Source: Clostridiales bacterium (GTDB lineage: Bacteria > Bacillota > Clostridia > Lachnospirales > Lachnospiraceae). From it: a DNA stretch of 6,665 nt. The position numbers and the translations under genes are program-made. How positions within the stretch are numbered: position 1 is the stretch's first letter; the number at the start of each line of letters is the position of its first letter. Shown here piece after piece: positions 1 through 5,564 of this stretch. Location: positions 1-6,665 of the forward strand of contig JAJPYU010000006.1 in assembly GCA_021204765.1 (NCBI GenBank). The letters run 5' to 3'. The notes beneath the pieces were generated by a model, which was not told where the DNA came from, made no database searches, and worked only from the letters and a program-made list of their open reading frames with translations.

Positions 1-965
1 CGCCTAACCTCAGGTTTTTTGGCCGGTTGGCGCGGTTTTTTGTTAAAGAGACAGCCTTCGTATTCGGTGGAAACATAGCCGTTATAACCGTGCTCATGGA
101 GATACTTGATTATCTCCTCGTAGTCCATGGAGTACTCCACTCCCTCATCTGTCATCTCGTACAGTTTAAAGTGGAAGTGCTTAATAGAACCCACGTAAGG
201 ATCCATGGCGGACAAAGGCACGTTCTCATAACCGATGCTGTTGTCGACATAGAAACCATCTTTGACAGGATCCTTGATGTATTTCTCCATCTCGGGATCG
301 CGGCCGTTGTTGCGCATCTGGATATGGAAAATATCATCGCCTCTCTCAAACACATCCCTGACATACTTGATCAGATCCGGGTTGGTACCGTACACCTGGG
401 CGCAGTAGTCATCTACCACTCTGGGAGGCCTGCGGCAGAAGATGCTGGAATCCGGTACTATACCGATGTAAGGGGAATTCAGACGTGTCATCTCCGCTAA
501 ATACTCCTCTGTCTTCGGCACGCCGAATCCGAGACCGCCGTGAATCTCAATGTTGAGAGACACATCATATTTCTCCGCTGTCGGCAGACAGGGCTCCAGG
601 ATCCAGGCCGGAACCATGGAGACCAGACGGATGACCTTGAATCCGAGGCGGTGAGCCAGCTTAATCTCTTTATTGATGAGATCCACGCACTCTCTCCTGG
701 TCAGGTCACGGTTCAGATAGAGGTTGGTGTTTAAGAAAATGTCGTCACAGGCGAGACCGGGTTTGTACTTCTCCACTATTCTGTCCCACTCGGCCAGAGT
801 CTCATCTGTCGGCTCCGGTGTCCCGTGAAGCATCTGGTCAGGAAGCAGCTCGATGCCGTCCGCGCCAAGGCTCATGACATACCCGACGATGTCGTCCAGG
901 TTCATGTCGCCACGTAAATACTGATACTGTAAGCTGTATAAGCTTACGCTGGATTTGATACCCAT
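1..965 (-). CDS. Sugar phosphate isomerase/epimerase-like TIM-barrel protein, 3' end cut by window edge
   Basis: The frame is open from an ATG at 965 to the left edge, giving 321 codons with no stop, so the C-terminus is missing, probably by only 10-20 residues judging from its paralogue at 3247-4212. It belongs to the AP-endonuclease-2-type TIM-barrel superfamily (xylose isomerase-like, D-tagatose 3-epimerase, C-glycoside deglycosidase alpha). Candidate metal ligands appear in family order: Glu140 in IEIHGG, Asp172 in IVPDSS, His263 or His265 in KHFHFK, and Glu301 in STEYEG; His142 could act as catalytic base. The start is supported by a weak AGGCAGG-like site about 8 bases upstream. It may be a second deglycosidase alpha subunit without an adjacent beta partner, or an isomerase/epimerase/hydratase acting on the released oxo-sugar; sequence alone does not decide. 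A 242-base spacer separates it from the upstream array, so it may have its own promoter. The superfamily is confident, the role is not. Confidence 0.85.
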   Translation of the reverse strand, partial: MGIKSSVSLYSLQYQYLRGDMNLDDIVGYVMSLGADGIELLPDQMLHGTPEPTDETLAEWDRIVEKYKPGLACDDIFLNTNLYLNRDLTRRECVDLINKEIKLAHRLGFKVIRLVSMVPAWILEPCLPTAEKYDVSLNIEIHGGLGFGVPKTEEYLAEMTRLNSPYIGIVPDSSIFCRRPPRVVDDYCAQVYGTNPDLIKYVRDVFERGDDIFHIQMRNNGRDPEMEKYIKDPVKDGFYVDNSIGYENVPLSAMDPYVGSIKHFHFKLYEMTDEGVEYSMDYEEIIKYLHEHGYNGYVSTEYEGCLFNKKPRQPAKKPEVR

Positions 966-999
966 AACAAATACCTGCCTTTCTTTTTAAGATATTATT

Positions 1000-1025
1000 A
1001 TTATATTCCATCATTTATCAGACAA
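1000..1025 (-). promoter_or_regulatory. Possible promoter for the leftmost TIM-barrel gene
   Basis: Read on the minus strand, an AT-rich run contains TATAAT (plus positions 1000-1005) within repeated TAATAA-like steps. A TTGTCT hexamer lies upstream (1020-1025). The TTGTCT to TATAAT spacing is only 14 bases; using the overlapping TAATAA two bases downstream gives 16. The site lies 35-60 bases upstream of the ATG at 965 and downstream of the hairpin region, which suits a separate transcription start. The match is imperfect and the AT-rich composition makes chance hexamers likely. Confidence 0.3.
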
Positions 1026-1062
1026 CTATACACGATATCTGCCAGCAATATGGACGATACGA

Positions 1063-1093
1063 ATGTTTTTTGTTATTTTCCCACAAAAAACAT
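1063..1093. repeat. Perfect 11-bp inverted repeat, possible operator or second hairpin
   Basis: ATGTTTTTTGT (1063-1073) and its exact reverse complement ACAAAAAACAT (1083-1093) flank a 9-base spacer. The arms are AT-rich, so an RNA hairpin would be weak. A dyad of this form about 100 bases upstream of the start at 965 could bind a dimeric regulator. On the leftward transcript its first arm also supplies a six-U run just after the GC-rich hairpin at 1108-1133. The symmetry is seen directly; the role is inferred. Confidence 0.4.
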
Positions 1094-1107
1094 CTGATTT
1101 TGTAAAT

Positions 1108-1133
1108 CCCCCAGGCCCAACAGGGTCTGGGGG
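1108..1133 (-). terminator. GC-rich hairpin, likely terminator or attenuator after the lipoprotein gene
   Basis: On the plus strand CCCCCAGGCCC pairs with GGGTCTGGGGG around an AACA loop, an 11-position stem with one G-T wobble. In the leftward transcript that position becomes an A-C mismatch, leaving 7 and 3 pairs around it. The hairpin sits about 75 bases past the stop of the lipoprotein gene at 1208 and is followed leftward by ATTTAC and, after a further gap, by six T. The T tract is not adjacent, so termination may be partial. It marks a probable transcript boundary between the six-gene array and the gene at 965. Confidence 0.5.
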
Positions 1134-1182
1134 GATAATACAAGGATATTTTATCTGTGTTAACTCATCAATATGATGATAC

Positions 1183-1198
1183 CACGGATTGCTCCGTG
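1183..1198 (-). other. Small perfect hairpin just after the lipoprotein stop codon
   Basis: In the leftward transcript CACGGA and UCCGUG form a perfect 6-bp stem closed by a GCAA (GNRA-type) tetraloop, starting 9 bases after the stop codon at 1208-1210. No T run follows, so it is not an intrinsic terminator by itself. It could protect the 3' end of the message. The length is short enough that chance cannot be excluded. Confidence 0.3.
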
Positions 1199-1207
1199 TT
1201 TCATAAA

Positions 1208-2284
1208 TCAGTATCCGAAATCAGCGAGATTATCTGCCGTGCAGACACTGATATCGACGGAGACGAACTCATCGTAATCCTCACCGTTCAGGATCTCCAT
1301 GCAGGTATCTACCAATTCCAGAATATTGTCAACAGAATCTTCACCTACAACCACTGCCCCGCGGATCACATCCTCGTCAGTGACTGATCCGCTGATGGAG
1401 ACTGCGGTGTCATCACTCATATCACAGGTAAAGATGCCGAAGTCACTGTAATCTGTGATCAGAGTTCCGCCTGATATAATACTGTCACGCACACCGAGAG
1501 CCATCTCGCCGGAAGCTGCAAGTATCAGCTGTACATCGCCGTCAAACTGTGCGATCTCAGACGCTGCCGCCCCCTGCGCATAGTTCTGTGAAGTTTCCCA
1601 CTGAACCGCATCCACCACGTTCAGCTGAGGATATTCCGCCGCCTTGTCTACAATGGCCTCAAAACGCTCAGTCTCACTTCCAGCTGAGTTTCCGCCGATG
1701 ATAACAGTGTTGATGGAACCATCCGCAGCGTCAGGAAAAGCCTCATTGACCCAGTCCATAGCGGTCTCGACTATCTGGCCGCCGACTGCCGTCTCATCAG
1801 TACCCCGGAAGCTGGTGCGGTATCCCTCTCCGGAATCCTTGATAAACTGTACGATGGGTATTCCGGCATCCATAACCTCCTGATTGACCTCCTGGAGACC
1901 CTCGCCGCTGTCCACTGCGATCTCAATGATCAGATCATATCCTTTATCCAGGCAGTTCTCAATCTGCTCGATCTGACGATCCAGGTCATTATTTGCACTG
2001 ATAATATCCATGGTGACCCCGTCAGAGGCAAAATCATCCTGGGCCATGGTATAATAATTATACCAGAAATCTCCTTCTGTCGTAAATGTGCAGAACGCCA
2101 CCCTCTGTACTGAATCAATGGATGCCTCAAGTCCGCTTTCGTCCCCTGTCTCAGCCTCAGCACTTACCTCCTCAGCTGTGTCATCAGTGGTGTCCGCTGT
2201 GTCAGAAGATGAAGATGATCCGCAGGCACCCAGGGTAAACACCATCGCTGTTGCCAGCGCAAGGCTTAAAATCTTTTTTTTCAC
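1208..2284 (-). CDS. Sugar-type ABC transporter substrate-binding lipoprotein (RbsB-like periplasmic-binding fold)
   Basis: This 358-residue protein starts at a GTG (2284) placed 7 bases after a strong AAAAAGGAGG site. Residues 1-21 form a lipoprotein signal peptide: Lys-rich start, hydrophobic core and an LGAC lipobox with Cys21 as the lipid-anchored residue. A Ser/Thr/Asp/Glu-rich tether of about 35 residues follows. The rest looks like a type I periplasmic-binding protein of the ribose/galactose-binding class (Peripla_BP_4-like): a first strand FCTFTT followed by an aromatic-rich FWYNYY segment, IISANNDLDRQIEQIENC, and an IIIEIAVDS-like strand typical of N-terminal lobe sugar contacts. It would sit outside the membrane and deliver a ligand to a permease. 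No permease or ATPase gene is in the window, so its partner is next door or elsewhere. Position as last gene of the array suggests it captures the glycoside or a related sugar; the ligand is inferred. The mature protein is strikingly acidic. Confidence 0.9.
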   Translation of the reverse strand: MKKKILSLALATAMVFTLGACGSSSSSDTADTTDDTAEEVSAEAETGDESGLEASIDSVQRVAFCTFTTEGDFWYNYYTMAQDDFASDGVTMDIISANNDLDRQIEQIENCLDKGYDLIIEIAVDSGEGLQEVNQEVMDAGIPIVQFIKDSGEGYRTSFRGTDETAVGGQIVETAMDWVNEAFPDAADGSINTVIIGGNSAGSETERFEAIVDKAAEYPQLNVVDAVQWETSQNYAQGAAASEIAQFDGDVQLILAASGEMALGVRDSIISGGTLITDYSDFGIFTCDMSDDTAVSISGSVTDEDVIRGAVVVGEDSVDNILELVDTCMEILNGEDYDEFVSVDISVCTADNLADFGY

Positions 2285-2291
2285 GTCAATT

Positions 2292-2301
2292 CCTCCTTTT
2301 T
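2292..2301 (-). promoter_or_regulatory. Ribosome binding site fixing the GTG start of the lipoprotein gene
   Basis: AAAAAGGAGG on the minus strand lies 7 bases upstream of the GTG at 2284. The signal peptide begins immediately at that GTG, so no other start is plausible. Confidence 0.8.
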
Positions 2302-2315
2302 ATCATATTAAATTA

Positions 2316-3197
2316 TCAATCCTGGCAGTCCTTCCAGAAAGCCATGACGTTCCTCATCAGAGTGTTGGTCTCCCACACGCCGTGGAGGCAGAGAGATCTC
2401 ACCAGATCCAGAGTGACGGGCTTTCCGTCGGGAAGATGCATGGTGGCCTTGCCGTCATGGAACTCCTGGCCGATCCAGAATGTCACACGGGTCTCATAGG
2501 CATCCGGAAGCTGGCGGTAGTAGCACAGCTCGATGATGCAGATGGGATCCCTGTCAGGCTGATGCAGTGGCCAGTGGCGAACGTTTGCACCGGTGATCCC
2601 GCAGCAGTATTTGTCGTATTTCCCGGGAATGGGCATACCCACATCCTTCTCTGTAAGGCCGTCCAGGAAACGCACATAGCAGACACCGTAGCCCACATCC
2701 TCAACAGCGGCGCCGGGATAGTGGCAGAAATGTGCGCCCGGGAACCAGGATTTGTAATACAGGTCTCCCGGAGGATTGAAGTGATCCAGGAAATTGCACA
2801 TCACCTCGGCAGTGCAGCCCGGTGTGATGGTGGTCATCTGGGCGAAGCCGACGCCATTTGGCATGACGCAGTAGCCGGTAAGCAGATCGCAGCTGTTCGG
2901 TTTGTCCATTGCGTTTACATACTCCTCAACGGTAAACGCCTGTGAAGGATCGATCTCCTGGCCGATCTCTGTGGCCAGCCTGTTCTCCGGGGACGGGCAG
3001 GCAGGACCCATTGCGAAATACCTGGCAAAGGGTGAGGCAGCCTCCTCAGGGGTCAGATCACTGGTCATGTCAAAAACCTCGTGATAGTTTTCCTTTGTCA
3101 GCAGCGGCCTGCCGCAGTGCTTAACGAAAGGAATGGGCATATCCCTGTTAAAAGGGACATCCCACTTTAAGCCGTTTTCAAAATCTTTTAAAGCCAT
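2316..3197 (-). CDS. DAPG/phloretin hydrolase-family protein (PhlG/Phy-like), copy 1
   Basis: This 293-residue soluble protein resembles the DAPG hydrolase family (PhlG of Pseudomonas, phloretin hydrolase Phy of Eubacterium ramulus). Those are zinc enzymes that hydrolyse the C-C bond between an acyl group and a phloroglucinol ring; the usual length is about 290-310. Visible motifs are IDPSQAF (82-88), GYCVMPNG (108-115), a WFPGAHFCHY block with His156 and His159 (151-160), GAAVEDVGYG with Glu166, and a C-terminal His272-x3-Glu276 in LHGVWE. In PhlG the zinc is held by one His near the middle, one Glu and a C-terminal His-x3-Glu, so the main ligands seem present; which Glu is the fourth ligand here is uncertain. 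The ATG at 3197 follows AAGGAGGC by 8 bases. The gene lies 49 bases after the deglycosidase alpha-like gene and ends in tandem stops TGA TAA. Likely role: C-C hydrolysis of an acylphenol aglycone or of the glycoside itself. Family confident, substrate unknown. Confidence 0.82.
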   Translation of the reverse strand: MALKDFENGLKWDVPFNRDMPIPFVKHCGRPLLTKENYHEVFDMTSDLTPEEAASPFARYFAMGPACPSPENRLATEIGQEIDPSQAFTVEEYVNAMDKPNSCDLLTGYCVMPNGVGFAQMTTITPGCTAEVMCNFLDHFNPPGDLYYKSWFPGAHFCHYPGAAVEDVGYGVCYVRFLDGLTEKDVGMPIPGKYDKYCCGITGANVRHWPLHQPDRDPICIIELCYYRQLPDAYETRVTFWIGQEFHDGKATMHLPDGKPVTLDLVRSLCLHGVWETNTLMRNVMAFWKDCQD

Positions 3198-3246
3198 ATT
3201 GTTGCCTCCTTATATATTGTTCACACGTTTGCCGATCCGGCGCGCG

Positions 3247-4212
3247 TTATGAGTTCAATATCTTAGTCATCATCTTCACAAAGCGGTCAAGCTGCCGGGC
3301 TGAATCCACGGTATCGTCAAAATGATGACCCTCATACTCGCTGGCGATATAGCCCTTGTATCCCAGGTCGCGGACTGTGGTGACTATCTCCTCGTAAGGA
3401 ATGGTCTCATCGTGCTCAGCGTTCTTCAGATAATAGAACTTGCCGTGCATATAGAACGCGTAGGGCAGGAAATCCTTTATCTGCTCTATCTTCGCCGGAG
3501 CGGAGAACTTCTCAAACATTTCAGCAGCGGTATGCTTCTCGATATCGTTATAATCACCGTTTTCCACTACAGAGATATCGGCCTTCTGCCTGTGCAGCTC
3601 CACGATCTCAGCCAGCTTGTCTTCTCTGCATCCGAACTCTATTGCCTGATTTAAGTACAGCTGATGGGGCATAGTCTGGAAAATGGAAAAATCAGGGACA
3701 AAGCCAAGCCAGCCTTTTCCTTCGTTCGCCATGATCTCAAAATACTCTTTCCACACCGGCACTTCCGGATGATGGGGATGATGCATCTCAATGGTAAGCT
3801 TCACGCCCAGCTCCTCGCAGTAGGGAACCATCTTTCTGAAGATAGCCGGGGAGATGGCATGCTGGGTTCTCACCATGGGGAATCCGGCCTTTTTAGCATA
3901 AATCAGGTCATTCACGGTAAACTGTACGATCTCATCCTCAGTCAGATCCCTGTCGCTGCGGATGCCCATGTCGATGTATGCGCTCCAGCAGACCGGCTCC
4001 AGCTCGTATTTTGCCAGCAGATCCTTAAAATATGCCAGCCACTCATCCGAGGGGTAGGGATATTCCGGCACCATCTGGGCCGCCACAATCTCCACGCCCT
4101 TATATCCCATGTCTCTTGCTTTCTTTAAGATCCCTTCCAGATCCAGCTTCTCCTGGATATACTCTGTCGAAAAACTGTAGAGGGAAATACCCAATTTAAT
4201 ATCCTGATTCAT
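3247..4212 (-). CDS. C-glycoside deglycosidase alpha-subunit-like TIM-barrel protein (DgpC/DfgA-like)
   Basis: This 321-residue TIM-barrel protein of the sugar phosphate isomerase/epimerase superfamily lies directly after a beta-subunit-type gene, the pairing seen in characterised C-glycoside deglycosidases (DgpB-DgpC, DfgA-DfgB). Those complexes use a divalent metal, usually Mn, to eliminate the aglycone from a 3-oxo C-glycoside. Candidate metal ligands in order are Glu142 in IEMHHP, Asp174 in FVPDFS, His256 in FYMHGK and Glu292 in SEYEG; His144 or His145 may be the base. A His-rich HHPHHPE stretch (144-150) follows the first ligand. A GTG at 4215 would add one residue, but the AAAGGGGG site sits 7 bases before the ATG at 4212 and only 4 before the GTG, so the ATG is preferred. 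The gap to the beta-like gene is 15 bases and the ribosome site overlaps that gene's stop, implying coupled translation in a fixed ratio. An ordinary sugar epimerase is the alternative, less likely beside the beta gene. Confidence 0.82.
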   Translation of the reverse strand: MNQDIKLGISLYSFSTEYIQEKLDLEGILKKARDMGYKGVEIVAAQMVPEYPYPSDEWLAYFKDLLAKYELEPVCWSAYIDMGIRSDRDLTEDEIVQFTVNDLIYAKKAGFPMVRTQHAISPAIFRKMVPYCEELGVKLTIEMHHPHHPEVPVWKEYFEIMANEGKGWLGFVPDFSIFQTMPHQLYLNQAIEFGCREDKLAEIVELHRQKADISVVENGDYNDIEKHTAAEMFEKFSAPAKIEQIKDFLPYAFYMHGKFYYLKNAEHDETIPYEEIVTTVRDLGYKGYIASEYEGHHFDDTVDSARQLDRFVKMMTKILNS

Positions 4213-4219
4213 CACTATT

Positions 4220-4227
4220 CCCCCTTT
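4220..4227 (-). promoter_or_regulatory. Ribosome binding site overlapping the end of the beta-subunit-like gene
   Basis: AAAGGGGG directly follows the TAG stop (4228-4230) of the upstream gene and stands 7 bases before the ATG at 4212. It selects that ATG over the GTG one codon earlier and suggests translational coupling of the two subunits. Confidence 0.7.
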
Positions 4228-4644
4228 CTACTCAGCCATGAGAATCGCTGTCCTGTCGCTGATAAGCTCCAGGTACTGTCCGAAATACCCGGTGTAAGGT
4301 ACTCTGTGTTTCATATATACATGCACCGCATGCTCACCGGAGGCTATGCCTCCGCTCTGACGGACCCGGATCGTCGCGGGATCCCGCACGAACCAGTACT
4401 CTTTAAAGCACTCCGGCAGCTCGTCGATGAGGAAATCTTTTCCGTTCACATGGAAGGAGATCTGGGGCTTCGGAATGTCCACTCCGTCCATCTGGAAACG
4501 CAGCTCCTCGATGCAGCTTAAAAATGCTCCCCTGTATGAGGGATATTTGATCTTGAATTCATATCCGACCTTAACATCATCCACAACCGTATTTTTGATG
4601 TTTTCTTTACAGATCAGGATATTGTTATACGCCTGAAAATCCAT
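4228..4644 (-). CDS. C-glycoside deglycosidase beta-subunit-like protein (DgpB/DfgB-like, DUF6379 type)
   Basis: This 138-residue protein matches my recollection of the small beta-sandwich subunit of C-glycoside deglycosidases in length and pattern. An early YRGAFLSCIEELRFQMDG block (about residues 37-54) corresponds to the family's YRG-x-x-LSCIE-DG signature. It is followed by FKEYWFVRDPA, a GGIASGEHAVHV segment, and HRVPYTGYF near the end. It has no signal peptide or membrane segment. In known complexes this subunit packs on the TIM-barrel alpha subunit and is needed for activity. The ATG at 4644 follows AAAGGAGAG with good spacing. It lies 15 bases before the alpha-like gene, and 69 bases after the upstream hydrolase gene, with a strong hairpin in that gap. 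The family call relies on remembered signature and gene context, not on a search. Without the neighbour it would be called a hypothetical protein. Confidence 0.8.
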   Translation of the reverse strand: MDFQAYNNILICKENIKNTVVDDVKVGYEFKIKYPSYRGAFLSCIEELRFQMDGVDIPKPQISFHVNGKDFLIDELPECFKEYWFVRDPATIRVRQSGGIASGEHAVHVYMKHRVPYTGYFGQYLELISDRTAILMAE

Positions 4645-4677
4645 AAAACACTCTCCTTTCTCATGGTCGTATACAGT

Positions 4678-4705
4678 TCCCGGCAGGAGCTGCGTCCCTC
4701 CGGGA
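4678..4705 (-). other. Intergenic mRNA hairpin between hydrolase copy 2 and the beta-subunit-like gene
   Basis: On the minus strand TCCCGG and CCGGGA form a perfect 6-bp outer stem (plus positions 4700-4705 and 4678-4683). After a one-base bulge, three further pairs and a wobble continue inward to a 7-base loop. It lies 8 bases after the hydrolase stop and about 20 bases before the ribosome site of the next gene. No T tract follows, so it is not a standard terminator; a processing or stability element is more likely. Confidence 0.45.
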
Positions 4706-4713
4706 TTTCCGGT

Positions 4714-5553
4714 TCAGTGGTTGTCATACCAAAACTTCGTCTCCAGATAATGGTCGTTGGTGTACTCCTGCATCAGATGGCACATACAGCATTTTGCCAC
4801 CTTAAGCGCCTTGTCAGCGGGCAGGGGATCGATGACATACTCACCGTTTTCATCCACGGAGATGCCGTTCCACATGCGCATCCTCATTTCGCGTCCGTTC
4901 TCAGTCAACCTGTGGTAAAATACCAGGATGCCCTTGATATCTTTCGCAGAATCATCTGTGAGATCATGGAAAACTGCCTTACTGCCGTTGATGCTGATGC
5001 AGGCCGGGTCGTTTTTGTCTATGTCATCATAGTTCAGGCGCAGATCCTCCACCTCAACCAACCCGGTAAATTTGATGAACTGGCGGCCAAAACCAAAGTC
5101 CTCCACGGCTCCATCCGTAAAGTGCATATAGTGATTCCCGGGATACCAGGTCTTGTAAAACAGGCACTCCTCCGGAGCGAAATACTGATTATAGTAGGCC
5201 GTCATATCGTCAAACCGGCCCTCCTGGATCACTCTCGCCGCTGAATAGGCGATCCCGCTGGGGAGCACACAGTATCCGTTCTCTACCGCACAGTGTCCGA
5301 TTTTATTCATATAGTTGCCGTAGTCCCAGATCTCAAAAGCCTCTGACGGATCAATGGGACCGGCCTCCATGGCATCCAGATGTTCCTGAGGCAGAGGTGC
5401 GGGAAGCTCATAATAATATTTTGCGTGAGGGCATTTTTTCTCCGTCTCTGACAGATCGGCGGAAAGTGCCTTCATCTGTTCAAAGGTAAACTCATCACTG
5501 GGGATACCGGTGTCCTTGGGAATCAAAAAGGGGTGATCTTTTGCGTAAAACAT
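4714..5553 (-). CDS. DAPG/phloretin hydrolase-family protein (PhlG/Phy-like), copy 2
   Basis: This 279-residue soluble protein is a divergent paralogue of the product of 2316-3197. Shared landmarks are IDPSEAF (67-73), GYCVLPSG (93-100), the TWYPGNHYMHF block with His141 and His144, GAVEDFGFG with Glu151, and a C-terminal His259-x3-Glu263. These match the arrangement of the zinc site of PhlG (middle His, Glu, then His-x3-Glu). Distinctive are three cysteines in KCCMCH (254-259) directly before the C-terminal metal His, and a shorter N-terminus than copy 1. The ATG at 5553 is placed 6 bases after AAGGAGG, and this ribosome site overlaps the TAA stop of the oxidoreductase gene 11 bases upstream, so the two are probably translationally coupled. 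The likely reaction is hydrolysis of a C-C bond next to a polyhydroxylated aromatic ring. Whether the two copies act on different substrates or form a mixed complex is unknown. Confidence 0.8.
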   Translation of the reverse strand: MFYAKDHPFLIPKDTGIPSDEFTFEQMKALSADLSETEKKCPHAKYYYELPAPLPQEHLDAMEAGPIDPSEAFEIWDYGNYMNKIGHCAVENGYCVLPSGIAYSAARVIQEGRFDDMTAYYNQYFAPEECLFYKTWYPGNHYMHFTDGAVEDFGFGRQFIKFTGLVEVEDLRLNYDDIDKNDPACISINGSKAVFHDLTDDSAKDIKGILVFYHRLTENGREMRMRMWNGISVDENGEYVIDPLPADKALKVAKCCMCHLMQEYTNDHYLETKFWYDNH

Positions 5554-5564
5554 AGCTCTCCTCC

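Noticed and set aside
144..280. Idea that the window holds a mobile element, CRISPR array or phage segment
   Set aside because: No transposase, integrase, terminal repeats or regularly spaced direct repeats were seen anywhere; all coding content is metabolic and co-oriented.
1157..1387. Plus-strand open frame of 76 codons starting in the 966-1207 spacer
   Set aside because: Most of it is antisense to the end of the lipoprotein gene; no ribosome site and no recognisable product.
2088..2945. Long plus-strand open frame of 285 codons spanning two minus-strand genes
   Set aside because: It crosses the start of the lipoprotein gene, the intergenic ribosome site and most of hydrolase copy 1, has no recognisable domain, and arises opposite well-supported genes.
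3198..3246. Small GCCG-GAT-CGGC dyad in the gap after the alpha-like gene
   Set aside because: Only four pairs with a three-base loop and no T tract; too weak to call a terminator or operator.
4663..5244. Plus-strand open frame of 193 codons opposite hydrolase copy 2
   Set aside because: It has no convincing ribosome site or domain and lies antisense to a gene with conserved metal motifs.
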